Notes under the pieces: model-generated | Told to the model about the DNA's origin: nothing | Seen by the model: only the letters and a program-made list of their open reading frames with translations | The model's database searches: none | Shown: positions 33,203 to 42,017 of the stretch, one piece after another | Layout: every line of letters starts with the position of its first letter | Position numbering within the stretch: position 1 is the stretch's first letter | Program-made: the position numbers and the translations under genes | Source of the DNA: Glutamicibacter mishrai | Lineage (GTDB): Bacteria > Actinomycetota > Actinomycetes > Actinomycetales > Micrococcaceae | Assembly (NCBI RefSeq): GCF_012221945.1 | Contig: NZ_CP032549.1 | Coordinates: forward strand, 310,001 to 374,000 | DNA: 64,000 nt | Direction of reading: 5' to 3'

Positions 33203-36200
33203 CTAGTCTTCGAAACCATAAAAGAGTTGTTCGAAGATGCTCCTTGCGTGCCTCGTGGCGCGCAAGTAGTCCTCTTCAAGCTCGGCACCGAAGCGCGGCT
33301 CGTAACCGCACCATCTGGCTACAGCTTCCATATCCCTTGACGAACTGGGCAGGACATCGCTGGATCGGCCTGAGGTGATGATTTCAGCGCTACGAATACG
33401 TGTTGCCAATCGCCAGGCTATGGCGAGCTGCTCGCTGTCATCCTGCGTGATGAACTCCAGCTTCGCCAGCTCTTCAAGCGCCGCCAGAGTGGATGTGGTT
33501 CGCAGCGATTCGTGCTTCCAGGCGTATTGCAGTTGATAGAACTGCACCAGCCATTCGATGTCGGACAGGGAGCCACGGCCCAGCTTCAAGTGGCGGTTCG
33601 GGTCGGCGCCACGAGGCAGTCGTTCGGATTCCACGCGTGCTTTGATCTTGCGGATATCGCGAATCTCGTTCACATCCAGGCCCTTGCCGTAGCGCACTGG
33701 CTTGATCAGTTCGATGAAATCTTCGGCCAGCGACGCGTCCCCGGCGAAAGGACGAGCACGCTGCAATGCCTGGCGTTCCCAGACTTCCACCCACCGCTCG
33801 TAGTAGCTGGCGTAGGCATCGATGGAACGCACCAAAATGCCCTGGCGGCCTTCCGGGCGAAGATCCGAATCGACTTTGAGCTTCACTTCTGCCGGGATCG
33901 CAGGCTTGAGCGGCTTCGACGTCCAGGAGACGAGATCAGTTACTACACGAAGCGCTTGTTCCTGGGCTGCCTGGGCCTCGGCACCAGGCAGCGGCCGCTG
34001 GATGAACAGGACATCGGCATCGGAACCATAGCCGATTTCCTGGCCGCCCTGGCGCCCCATGGCGATCACCGAAATGACAGCGTGTTCGCCATGCTTTTGG
34101 CGGTCTGCTGCGAGCAGCACCTGGAGAACACCGTCAATCATCGCGCCGTCGATATTCGACAACGCTTTGCCCACCTCATCAACGGTGAGCAGGCCAGCTC
34201 CATCGGCCAGGGCGACGCGCAGGAATTCCCGGCGACGCACCATGCGGATCATCCGGATAGCGCTCTCGGGCTGCTTGGTGCGGTGGATGATCGACAAATT
34301 CTGCTGCAGCAGGCTTTCAAGGCTCTGTGGCATCAAGGATGAGTCCGAACCCAGCCACGCGGCGGCAGCTGGCTCATTGGCCAGCAGATCGGTGAGGAAC
34401 CGGGTATTGGAGAGCAGATGGCTCAAGCGCTCGGCGGCGGCATTAGTATCCCGAAGCATGCCCAGGAACCAATGGGATTTTCCCAGCGCTTCGCTGAGCC
34501 TGCGGAAGCCCAATAGGCCAGCATCAGGATCAACGCCGCGGGCGAACCAGTCCAGCAGAACCGGAAGAAGCTGGCGCTGCAACGACGACCTGCGCGAGAC
34601 TCCCCCGGTGAGCGCTTCGATATGACGCATGGCAGCCTTGGGATCCAGATATCCAAGGGCTCGAAGGCGGGCCTGGGCCGATTCAGCGGTGAGCCTGACG
34701 TCGTCTGCTGAAAGGTTGGAACTGCTGACCAGCAGCGGGCGGTAGAAAATGCGTTCGTGCAGCGAACGCACCATGCGCTTGGTCTCATTCCAGCGCCGCA
34801 TGAGCTTCTCTGGGCTGGTTGGCTGCAGGTCGCCTGCCCCGCGGATCGATCGGGCGAGTACCCGCTGTGCGCTTTCCACCCGTGGCATGAGGTGGGTTCG
34901 GCGTAGCTGGCTGAGCTGGATTCGATGTTCCAGAAGCCGCAGGAAGCGGTAGGAATCATCAAAATTCGTCGCATCTTCACGGCCGATATAACCGATGTTG
35001 CTCATGGCTTGGATTGCCAAGGTGGTTGTCGGAATCTGGATGTCAGGGTCTACGCGCCCGTGGACCAGCTGGAGCAGCTGGACAGTGAATTCGACATCGC
35101 GCAACCCGCCGGGACCGAGCTTGATCTGCCATGCGACATCGTCCTTGTCGATGTTGTCGCTGACCCGTCGCCGCATCGCCTGCACGGATTCAACAAAACC
35201 GTCGCGCTCGGAGCTCGACCAGACCATGGGCGAGACCATGCGTTCATATGAGCGACCAAGATCGGTGTCCCCCGCGATGCATCGCGCTTTGAGCAACGCC
35301 TGGAACTCCCACGAGTGGGCCCAGCGCCGATAATAGGCTTCGTGGGAGGACAGGGTTCGGGTCAAGGCTCCGTCCTTGCCTTCGGGGCGCAGGTTCGCAT
35401 CAACTTCCCACAGCATGGGTTCGGGTCCCGGGACCATCAGGGCGCGCGCAGTGTTCCCGCAGATCACCGTTGCGATGGCTGCCGCCAGGTCCTCTTCGAT
35501 GCCCGGGGCGGAGCCATGAACGTAGATAACATCCACGTCGGAGATGTAGTTCAGCTCTCGGGCACCGCATTTGCCCATGCCGATAATCGCAATCTTTACG
35601 CGGTCTACGTCTTCGGCATCGTATTGTTCAGCGGCTTCGGCACGAGCAATAGCTAGCGCGCCTTCCAAGGCGGCGCCGGCCATATCAGCCAGTTCAGCGG
35701 CGACGTTCGGCAAGATTCGCTGAGGATTGCCAGAGCCCAGATCGCGGTGGGCCAGAGACAGCAAGGCCATTCGGTAGCTTGTGCGCAGCCGTTGCCGTGC
35801 TTCAGCACCGGTGACCGATGAGACCCAGTGTCCGCCGTCGGTGCGCTTGGCATCAATGGATTCCAGCATGCTGCCCACCAGGTGCTCACTGGTGGCCTGT
35901 ACAAATTCGGTTGGCGGTGCGGTGCGCACCGTCTCAAGGGCCTGTGGACAGCGAATGAGGAATTCGCCTAAGGCTGAAGAGCTTCCCAGCAGACGAACCA
36001 GGCCTTGGCAGCTCTCCGGATCCATGAAGATGTCGATGGCTTCGGGGTGCCGATCCACAAGACGCAGGGCCAGCAGCAGGGCTTGGTCCGGGTCCGGCGC
36101 ATGAGCCATCTTGCTCACGATCAGGTTTGGATCAATCGGGGCAAGTTCCTTGGCTTGAAGGAATTTCTTGGCCCGTTCTATGTCGCTGAAACCAGCGTTG

Positions 36201-36229
36201 ATCATTGATCGTGAGGATACGTCCGGCAT
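33203..36229 (-). CDS. glnE: Bifunctional glutamine synthetase adenylyltransferase/adenylyl-removing enzyme
   Basis: GlnE adds AMP to, and removes it from, a glutamine synthetase tyrosine. The 1008 residues contain two nucleotidyltransferase domains, with GMGKCGARELNYISDVDVIYVHG in the N-terminal half and AMGRQGGQEIGYGSDADVLF in the C-terminal half, both keeping the paired Asp metal ligands. The start is uncertain: ATG at 36229 (MPDVSSRSMINAGFSDIERAKKFL) fits family N-termini, but an ATG at 36280 lies just two bases past the glnA2 stop and could be translationally coupled. It is transcribed after glnA2. Confidence 0.93.
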   Translation of the reverse strand: MPDVSSRSMINAGFSDIERAKKFLQAKELAPIDPNLIVSKMAHAPDPDQALLLALRLVDRHPEAIDIFMDPESCQGLVRLLGSSSALGEFLIRCPQALETVRTAPPTEFVQATSEHLVGSMLESIDAKRTDGGHWVSSVTGAEARQRLRTSYRMALLSLAHRDLGSGNPQRILPNVAAELADMAGAALEGALAIARAEAAEQYDAEDVDRVKIAIIGMGKCGARELNYISDVDVIYVHGSAPGIEEDLAAAIATVICGNTARALMVPGPEPMLWEVDANLRPEGKDGALTRTLSSHEAYYRRWAHSWEFQALLKARCIAGDTDLGRSYERMVSPMVWSSSERDGFVESVQAMRRRVSDNIDKDDVAWQIKLGPGGLRDVEFTVQLLQLVHGRVDPDIQIPTTTLAIQAMSNIGYIGREDATNFDDSYRFLRLLEHRIQLSQLRRTHLMPRVESAQRVLARSIRGAGDLQPTSPEKLMRRWNETKRMVRSLHERIFYRPLLVSSSNLSADDVRLTAESAQARLRALGYLDPKAAMRHIEALTGGVSRRSSLQRQLLPVLLDWFARGVDPDAGLLGFRRLSEALGKSHWFLGMLRDTNAAAERLSHLLSNTRFLTDLLANEPAAAAWLGSDSSLMPQSLESLLQQNLSIIHRTKQPESAIRMIRMVRRREFLRVALADGAGLLTVDEVGKALSNIDGAMIDGVLQVLLAADRQKHGEHAVISVIAMGRQGGQEIGYGSDADVLFIQRPLPGAEAQAAQEQALRVVTDLVSWTSKPLKPAIPAEVKLKVDSDLRPEGRQGILVRSIDAYASYYERWVEVWERQALQRARPFAGDASLAEDFIELIKPVRYGKGLDVNEIRDIRKIKARVESERLPRGADPNRHLKLGRGSLSDIEWLVQFYQLQYAWKHESLRTTSTLAALEELAKLEFITQDDSEQLAIAWRLATRIRSAEIITSGRSSDVLPSSSRDMEAVARWCGYEPRFGAELEEDYLRATRHARSIFEQLFYGFED

Positions 36230-36282
36230 GGTGTTTCTTATTTCTCCCACGAGTCGCCGTGAGCAAGCACACGGCGACATCT

Positions 36283-37623
36283 CTAGAGGATACTTAGATT
36301 CTTATTCAGTTCGTAGGGAGTAACTACCTGGCGGTATTCTTCCCATTCGGCCTTCTTGTTCGAGATGAAAGAGTTGAAGACCTGCTCGCCGAGGACCTCG
36401 GCCATGAATTCGGACTCTTCCATCACGCGCAGCGCGTCGTGCAGGCTGCCCGGCAGCGGCACATGGCCCGATGCCCGGCGCTCAGCGGTGGAGAGGTTCC
36501 ATACGTCATCCTCGGTTGGGTCTTCCAGCTCGTAGCCTTCACGGATGCCCTTGAGACCGGCGCCCAATAGGCAGGCGTAGGCCAGGTACGGGTTGGCTGC
36601 GGAGTCGATACCGCGGTACTCGACGCGAGCGCTTTGGCCCTTGCCCGGCTTGTACAGCGGAACGCGCAGCAAGGCGGAGCGGTTGTTGTGGCCCCATGAG
36701 CGGTGGCTTGGCGCTTCTCCCCCGCCCCACAGACGCTTGTACGAGTTCACGTACTGGTTGGTGATCGCGGTCATCTCCGGCGCGTGGTGCAAGATGCCGG
36801 CAATGAATGAGCGGGCTACGTCGGAGAGCTGGTATTCGCGGCCGGCCTCGAAGAAGGCATTGCTGTCGCCTTCGAAAAGCGAGAAGTGCGTATGCATGCC
36901 GCTGCCTGGATGCTCCGAGAAAGGCTTCGGCATGAAGGTGGCATGGATTCCCTTCTGCATTGCCATTTCCTTGATGACAGTGCGGAAGGTCATGATGTTA
37001 TCGGCGGTCTGCAAGGCATCCGCGTAACGCAAGTCGATCTCGTTCTGGCCTGGGCCGGTTTCATGGTGGGAGAACTCCACCGAGATGCCGAGCGCTTCCA
37101 GGGTCGTCACGGAGGCGCGACGGAAGTCCTGCCCTACGCCGTCGGGCACGTGGTCGAAGTATCCACCGGTGTCGATCGGGCGTGGTCGTCCATTGGCGTC
37201 AAGCTCAGCCGATTCCAGAAGGTAGAACTCGATTTCTGGATGGGTGTAGCAGGTGAAGCCCATATCGGAGGCTTCGCCGAGTTGGCGCTTGAGTACCTGA
37301 CGCGGGTCAGCATTGGATGGCTGGCCTTCCGGGGTCAGGATGTCGCAGAACATGCGGGAGGTCGGTTCAACCTCACCACGCCATGGCAAAATCTGGAAAG
37401 TGGATGGATCTGGCTGAAGCAGCATGTCAGACTCGGAAATCCGGGAGAGCCCGTCAATGGACGAACCGTCGAAGCCCAGACCCTCTTCAAAGGCATCTTC
37501 AACTTCAGCAGGAGCCAACGCCACGGATTTCAGCGAACCAACGACGTCGGTAAACCACATTCGCACAAATCGAACATCACGTTCTTCAATGGTGCGCAGC
37601 ACAAATTCCTGCTGACGATCCAT
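36283..37623 (-). CDS. glnA2: Glutamine synthetase-like protein type I (GlnA2), without adenylylation tyrosine
   Basis: The 446-residue enzyme has FDGSSIDGLSR, MPKPFSEHPGSGMHTHFSLF, and NNRSALLRVP, so the active-site framework of GS-I is present. It is shorter than the GlnA at 30780 and aligns DVWNLSTAERR with the [10 protein letters not shown] region, so the modifiable tyrosine is replaced by Trp. It should escape GlnE although it is co-transcribed with glnE. The same glnA2-glnE order is known in mycobacteria. A GGTGG ribosome site precedes the ATG, and the leader holds a hairpin (37648-37671). Confidence 0.94.
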   Translation of the reverse strand: MDRQQEFVLRTIEERDVRFVRMWFTDVVGSLKSVALAPAEVEDAFEEGLGFDGSSIDGLSRISESDMLLQPDPSTFQILPWRGEVEPTSRMFCDILTPEGQPSNADPRQVLKRQLGEASDMGFTCYTHPEIEFYLLESAELDANGRPRPIDTGGYFDHVPDGVGQDFRRASVTTLEALGISVEFSHHETGPGQNEIDLRYADALQTADNIMTFRTVIKEMAMQKGIHATFMPKPFSEHPGSGMHTHFSLFEGDSNAFFEAGREYQLSDVARSFIAGILHHAPEMTAITNQYVNSYKRLWGGGEAPSHRSWGHNNRSALLRVPLYKPGKGQSARVEYRGIDSAANPYLAYACLLGAGLKGIREGYELEDPTEDDVWNLSTAERRASGHVPLPGSLHDALRVMEESEFMAEVLGEQVFNSFISNKKAEWEEYRQVVTPYELNKNLSIL

Positions 37624-37647
37624 TTTCCACCACCTTTGAATTTCTAA

Positions 37648-37671
37648 TACCGGCGCTGATCACGGCCGGTA
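37648..37671 (-). promoter_or_regulatory. 5'-leader hairpin of glnA2
   Basis: TACCGGC (37648-37654) and GCCGGTA (37665-37671) form a 7-bp stem 25 bases before the start codon. It may influence translation or be an operator; evidence is structural only. Confidence 0.3.
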
Positions 37672-37746
37672 AGAAAATTGACCTGTGGCAACACTATATC
37701 GGTTCCTGCCGGGGCATCCAGTAAGCATCGCCCAGTTCAAGTGCGA

Positions 37747-37752
37747 TAAAGT
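37747..37752 (+). promoter_or_regulatory. -10 box, leaderless type, for panB
   Basis: TAAAGT, six bases (CATTTT), then ATG at 37759; no Shine-Dalgarno sequence. Confidence 0.6.
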
Positions 37753-37758
37753 CATTTT

Positions 37759-38595
37759 ATGCCTCAACCTTACCTAGGGAATCCTGATAAAGGCCCGTCC
37801 CGCATCCGAATTCATCATCTTCAGCAGGCAAAAGACAATGGCGAAAAATTCGCGATGTTAACTGCCTATGACGTAATGATGGCCGAAATTTTCGATTCAG
37901 CGGGCATAGAGATCCTGCTGGTCGGCGATTCCGCGGCCAACACGGTGATCGGTTATGACTCGACTTTGCCGATCACGCTGGAAGAAATGATCGTCTTCAC
38001 CAAGGCCGTGGCCAACGGAGCCAAGCGGGCCATGGTGGTAGCTGATTTGCCCTTCGGAAGCTACGAGCAGTCTCCGGCCCAAGCCGTGGAGACAGCCGTA
38101 CGCCTGATGAAGGAAGGCCGCGCGCAAGCGGTAAAGATGGAAGGCACCGCCCAATACGCTGAGCATGTTCGCGCCATGGTTCTGGCAGGCGTTCCTGTCA
38201 TCGGCCACATCGGGTTCACGCCGCAGTCGGAACATGCCCTTGGCGGTTTCCGCGTGCAGGGCCGCGGCGATGCATTGGATCAGATGAAAGCCGATGCTCT
38301 GGCCTTGCAGGACGCCGGGGCTTTCTGCATCCTGATGGAGATGGTTCCTAGCCCCGCTGCCGCCGAAATCGACTCAGTCTTGCGCGTTCCGACCATCGGC
38401 ATCGGCGCCGGGTCCTCCACTACTGGCCAGGTATTGGTCTGGCAGGACATGCTGGGGCTAGGCGAGCGCCGCACCCCACGCTTCGTGAAGAAGTACGCTG
38501 ATCTGCGCAGCGTCATTGGACAAGCCGTTAGCGAATACCATCAGGACGTTCTTTCCGGTTCCTTCCCTTCGGAAGAGTACGAATTCAAGGAATAA
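37759..38595 (+). CDS. panB: 3-methyl-2-oxobutanoate hydroxymethyltransferase
   Basis: PanB makes ketopantoate from 2-ketoisovalerate and methylene-tetrahydrofolate, the first committed pantothenate step. The 278 residues include MLTAYDVMMAEIFDSAGIEILLVGDSAANTVIGYDST (metal and substrate site), VIGHIGFTPQSEHALGGFRVQGR, and the catalytic Glu region ILMEMVP. No panC or panD lies near. Expression looks leaderless. A very long hairpin separates it from the following convergent small gene. Confidence 0.97.
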   Translation: MPQPYLGNPDKGPSRIRIHHLQQAKDNGEKFAMLTAYDVMMAEIFDSAGIEILLVGDSAANTVIGYDSTLPITLEEMIVFTKAVANGAKRAMVVADLPFGSYEQSPAQAVETAVRLMKEGRAQAVKMEGTAQYAEHVRAMVLAGVPVIGHIGFTPQSEHALGGFRVQGRGDALDQMKADALALQDAGAFCILMEMVPSPAAAEIDSVLRVPTIGIGAGSSTTGQVLVWQDMLGLGERRTPRFVKKYADLRSVIGQAVSEYHQDVLSGSFPSEEYEFKE

Positions 38596-38615
38596 GCCCG
38601 ATGGCATAACAAAAT

Positions 38616-38663
38616 AAGGGCGGAGCGCGGACCAATATTGGAATTGGTCCGCGCTCCGCCCTT
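38616..38663. terminator. Bidirectional terminator between panB and the SPOR-like gene
   Basis: A 21-bp stem (38616-38636 with 38643-38663) encloses six loop bases; one arm begins AAGGGCGGAGCGCGG. Confidence 0.88.
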
Positions 38664-38695
38664 GTCGTCACGATGCGAGAATGATCCTTCGAGAA

Positions 38696-38890
38696 TTACT
38701 CCTCGTTCTCCTCGGCTTCGTCCCACGCTTCATTGCGTGCTTGGACTTTGCTCATGGCTGTTTCAGCTTCAGCCGCCGTCTCATATGGGCCTAACAACTG
38801 CGACCAATCGGACTGGGGTCCCTTTTCCACGCTTTTGGTGGAAACGTTATACCAGTACTGGCCTTCGCCTGGGGTGCCAGCTGAGCTCAT
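38696..38890 (-). CDS. Small SPOR-domain-like protein
   Basis: The 64-residue protein ([53 protein letters not shown]) has the Trp/Tyr-rich half and GPYxTxxEA pattern of SPOR-like peptidoglycan-binding folds, but no signal peptide or membrane helix, so it is likely cytoplasmic. I choose the ATG at 38890 over a longer frame to 38983 because of an optimal GAGGAG seven bases upstream. It is divergent from map, a pairing common in related genomes. Function unknown. Confidence 0.85.
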   Translation of the reverse strand: MSSAGTPGEGQYWYNVSTKSVEKGPQSDWSQLLGPYETAAEAETAMSKVQARNEAWDEAEENEE

Positions 38891-39011
38891 TGGAAACTCC
38901 TCAATTCGTGGTTGGTACTTCCCTCTACACGTTAGCCCACCGTGAGAAAAATAGGTGGAACACCACCCTACTTCACGCTCCAAGCCGAGTCTGCCAAAAC
39001 CCGTGTGAAGC

Positions 39012-39017
39012 TAGAAT
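39012..39017 (+). promoter_or_regulatory. -10 box, leaderless type, for map
   Basis: TAGAAT, seven bases (AAGTTCT), then ATG at 39025. Confidence 0.6.
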
Positions 39018-39024
39018 AAGTTCT

Positions 39025-39900
39025 ATGGCTACAGCTTCAACCGCACCCATTGGCAACCTCACCGCAGGCATCGTTTCCCCCGAGCTCCCGGTCCCGAAAC
39101 ATATCGAACGTCCTGAGTACGTCGGCAAGAAAGAACCAGCTGAAAATACGGCATCCGAAGTCAAAAGCGCTGAAGTCATCGAGCGCATTCGCGTGGCTTC
39201 CCGGATCGCCGCACAGGCGTTGCAGGAAGTCGGCAAGGCTTGCCAGCCAGGTGTCACCACCGATGAGCTAGATCGTCTTGGCCATGAATTCCTCATGGAC
39301 CACAATGCCTACCCTTCCACGCTCGGCTATCGCGGCTTCCCGAAATCCCTGTGTTCATCACTGAATGAAGTCATCTGCCATGGCATCCCCGACAGCACGG
39401 TGCTGCAGGATGGCGACATCATCAACATCGATATCACCGCCTTCATCGGCGGCGTCCATGGCGATAACAACGCAACGTTCCTGGTTGGCGATGTCGACGA
39501 GGAATCACGCCTGCTGGTGGAACGAACCGAGAATTCGTTGAAGCGAGCCATCAAGGCTGTCATGCCTGGCCGCGAAATCAACGTGATCGGGCGAAGCATC
39601 GAAACCTACGCCAAGCGTTTCGGCTACGGAGTGGTCAAGGACTTCACCGGCCACGGTGTGGGCGAATCCTTCCATTCGGGCTTGATCATCCCGCACTACG
39701 ATGCGGCCCCTGCCTACAACACGCTCATCGAGCCGGGAATGGTCTTCACAATCGAGCCGATGCTCACCCTGGGGACAATTGAATGGGACATGTGGGCGGA
39801 CGATTGGACAGTCACGACCAAGGACAAGAAGCGCACCGCGCAGTTCGAGCACACCTTGCTGGTCACCGATGACGGCGCGGAGATTCTTACGCTTCCATAA
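39025..39900 (+). CDS. map: Type I methionine aminopeptidase
   Basis: Removes initiator Met. I start it at 39025 (291 residues); an open frame further upstream is non-coding. The pita-bread fold is seen in [35 protein letters not shown] (two Asp metal ligands), [12 protein letters not shown] (His), FTIEPML (Glu) and QFEHTLLVT (Glu). An N-terminal extension of about 40 residues containing PRPxY-like spacing ([10 protein letters not shown]) resembles the linker type of actinobacterial MetAP1c. A terminator follows directly. Confidence 0.96.
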   Translation: MATASTAPIGNLTAGIVSPELPVPKHIERPEYVGKKEPAENTASEVKSAEVIERIRVASRIAAQALQEVGKACQPGVTTDELDRLGHEFLMDHNAYPSTLGYRGFPKSLCSSLNEVICHGIPDSTVLQDGDIINIDITAFIGGVHGDNNATFLVGDVDEESRLLVERTENSLKRAIKAVMPGREINVIGRSIETYAKRFGYGVVKDFTGHGVGESFHSGLIIPHYDAAPAYNTLIEPGMVFTIEPMLTLGTIEWDMWADDWTVTTKDKKRTAQFEHTLLVTDDGAEILTLP

Positions 39901-39916
39901 TCCGGGCAGCAAACGA

Positions 39917-39963
39917 TAGGCCGGCAGCCAATCCCTCCAACGGGATCGGCTGCCGGCCTATTT
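39917..39963. terminator. Terminator between map and nrdR
   Basis: TAGGCCGGCAGCC (39917-39929) pairs with 39948-39960, with ATCCC/GGGAT pairing inside; TTTCGTC follows. It sits between convergent genes. Confidence 0.85.
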
Positions 39964-39980
39964 CGTCTTGCGCTTGAAAC

Positions 39981-40469
39981 CTAGTCCGCGGTCAAGGGCC
40001 GCTGGTTGCCCTGCGGTGCGGTGTTGCGACGCTCGCGAAGCCGCCCGATGGCGCTCTCAAAGTCAGTCAGGGACTGGAAGTTGTGATACACGCTGGCGAA
40101 CCGCAGGTAAGCGACTTCGTCCAGCCTTGAAAGCGGTTCGAGTATGGCCAGACCGACCTGGTGCGCCGGGATTTCGGCAGCGCCGGAGGTGCGTACGGCT
40201 TCTTCCACTTCCTGAGCAAGAATCGCAAGATCGTGGTCGGTGACGGGTCGGCCCTGGCAGGCCTTGCGCACGCCGTTGATGACCTTGTTCCTGGAGAACG
40301 GCTCTACCGCACCTGACTGCTTGAGAACGCTGAGGCTGGCAGTTTCGGTCGTCGTGAAGCGTCGAGAACACGCGGTGCACTGGCGACGCCTGCGGATGGA
40401 CACGCCGTCGTCAGCGACTCGGCTGTCGACCACGCGGGAATCAGCATTACGGCAATACGGGCAATTCAC
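39981..40469 (-). CDS. nrdR: Transcriptional repressor NrdR
   Basis: NrdR represses ribonucleotide reductase genes in response to ATP/dATP. The 162 residues show the zinc ribbon [17 protein letters not shown] ... CTACSRRF and the ATP-cone domain ([24 protein letters not shown]). The start is GTG with GGAGGTG upstream. It is the last gene of the minus-strand block, 87 bp after hisD. No nrd genes or NrdR boxes are visible in this window. Confidence 0.96.
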   Translation of the reverse strand: MNCPYCRNADSRVVDSRVADDGVSIRRRRQCTACSRRFTTTETASLSVLKQSGAVEPFSRNKVINGVRKACQGRPVTDHDLAILAQEVEEAVRTSGAAEIPAHQVGLAILEPLSRLDEVAYLRFASVYHNFQSLTDFESAIGRLRERRNTAPQGNQRPLTAD

Positions 40470-40556
40470 GGCACCTCCATCTGTAGCCTGCGAAGCATTC
40501 TCGATTTTTCACGGTAGACGAGAATCCACTCATGTCACCTACCAGTTTAGCGCCTA

Positions 40557-41906
40557 TTACGCATTTCGCACGGCGACAGCGTCGCCATGCGCTGGCAGGT
40601 CCTCCGCATTGGCCAGATTGATCACGTGCGCTGCCACATCGCCCAGCGCGGCCTTGTTGTAGTTGATGACCTGAATCGCCTTGAGGAAGGTATTCACATT
40701 CAAGCCCGAAGCGTGCAAAGCGGTGCCGTTGGTGGGAAGCACGTGGTTCGACCCAGCGCAGTAGTCCCCCAGCGATACCGGCGCATAAGGCCCGACGAAG
40801 ATGGCCCCGGCCGCAGTGATTCGCGTTGCGGTGGCTTCGGGATCGGCGACCATGATTTCAAGGTGCTCCGCTGCGTAGGCATTGCACACCTCGATGCCCT
40901 GGTCCAAGTCCTTGACCAGGATGATGGCGGACTGCGTACCGGAGAGCGCCTGGAGAACGCGATCGGAGTGCTTCGTAGCCGCGACCTTTTTGACCAGTTC
41001 TCCTCGCACCGAGCCTGCCAGCTGCACCGAATCGGTGATGAGCACAGCAGCGGCGTTAGCGTCGTGCTCCGCTTGGGAGATCATGTCCGCAGCGACAAAG
41101 CTTGGATCGGCGTTTTCATCAGCCAGGATAGCGATCTCAGTGGGGCCGGCTTCAGCGTCGATTCCGACAACGCCCTTGACCAGGCGCTTCGCGGTAGCAA
41201 CAAACACATTGCCCGGTCCGGAAATGACGTCGACCGGTTCAATCCCGCCGCGCTCGTCATTTTCGACCTCAACACCGTAGGCGAAGGCGGCAACGGCCTG
41301 GGCCCCGCCCATGGCGTGGACTTCATCGATGCCCAGCAGCTTGGCCGCGGCCAAGATGGTCGGGTGTGGCAATCCGCCGAATTCCTTTTGCGGCGGGCTC
41401 GCCAAGGCCAGCGAGGCGACGCCTGCGGCCTGCGCTGGAACGGTATTCATGATGACCGACGACGGGTAGACGGCCAGACCGCCAGGCACATATAGCCCGA
41501 CGCGGCGCACGGCTACCCAACGCTGCGTGACGGCAGCGCCATTGGCGTAGTTAACTTCGGTGTCCTGCGGGCGCTGGGCTGCAGCGAAGACCCGGGCACG
41601 GTCGATGGATTCTTCGAGCGCGAGGCGAACTTGGGGATCAAGTTCTTCCAAGGCACGGTCCAGCTCGTGCTGCGGCACCCGAGTGTGGTCCAGATCCACA
41701 TGATCAAATCGCTTGGCAAGATCCGTGAGGGTCTGCATGCCGCGCGCGCGGACATCGTCGATGATCGCTTGCACGGTCTCCGTCGCGGTCTGCGTATTCA
41801 TCTCAGGGCGTGGCAGATGGGCCTTGAGCTGTGCGTAGCTCAGGGATTCATTGCGCCAATCGATGGTAGCGAGGTCTGAAAATTCGGTATCTGGAATAGT
41901 GCTCAC
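40557..41906 (-). CDS. hisD: Histidinol dehydrogenase
   Basis: Last two steps of histidine synthesis (histidinol to histidine, NAD-dependent, zinc enzyme). The 449 residues include GLYVPGGLAVYPSSVIMNTVPAQAAGV, the GPGNVFVATAKR motif, EIAILAD, SQAEHDANAAAVLIT (zinc-ligand Gln/His) and GDYCAGSNHVLPTNGTA. Other his genes are not in the window. It follows dnaE by 111 bp, with a hairpin and its own leaderless-type promoter between. Confidence 0.97.
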   Translation of the reverse strand: MSTIPDTEFSDLATIDWRNESLSYAQLKAHLPRPEMNTQTATETVQAIIDDVRARGMQTLTDLAKRFDHVDLDHTRVPQHELDRALEELDPQVRLALEESIDRARVFAAAQRPQDTEVNYANGAAVTQRWVAVRRVGLYVPGGLAVYPSSVIMNTVPAQAAGVASLALASPPQKEFGGLPHPTILAAAKLLGIDEVHAMGGAQAVAAFAYGVEVENDERGGIEPVDVISGPGNVFVATAKRLVKGVVGIDAEAGPTEIAILADENADPSFVAADMISQAEHDANAAAVLITDSVQLAGSVRGELVKKVAATKHSDRVLQALSGTQSAIILVKDLDQGIEVCNAYAAEHLEIMVADPEATATRITAAGAIFVGPYAPVSLGDYCAGSNHVLPTNGTALHASGLNVNTFLKAIQVINYNKAALGDVAAHVINLANAEDLPAHGDAVAVRNA

Positions 41907-41912
41907 CCACCT

Positions 41913-41918
41913 AGTTTA
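41913..41918 (-). promoter_or_regulatory. -10 box, leaderless type, for hisD
   Basis: On the minus strand TAAACT, six bases (AGGTGG), then GTG at 41906. The AGGTGG touches the start codon and cannot act as a normal ribosome site. Confidence 0.55.
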
Positions 41919-41927
41919 ACGCCGAAG

Positions 41928-41961
41928 ACCGGGTGAGGTTTTATTGATTACCTCACCCGGT
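41928..41961 (-). terminator. Hairpin after dnaE
   Basis: ACCGGGTGAGGT (41928-41939) pairs perfectly with 41950-41961 over a 10-base AT-rich loop. No clear T-run follows on the minus strand. Confidence 0.6.
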
Positions 41962-42017
41962 CATTCAAGCCGCTTGGGTCGGCGGAAACCAGCCGTCCCA
42001 CCAGATAATTTCGGTTC

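Noticed and set aside
38638..39024. Upstream extension of the map frame (start at 38638)
   Set aside because: It would cross the terminator and the opposite-strand SPOR-like gene; MetAP similarity and the leaderless -10 support 39025.
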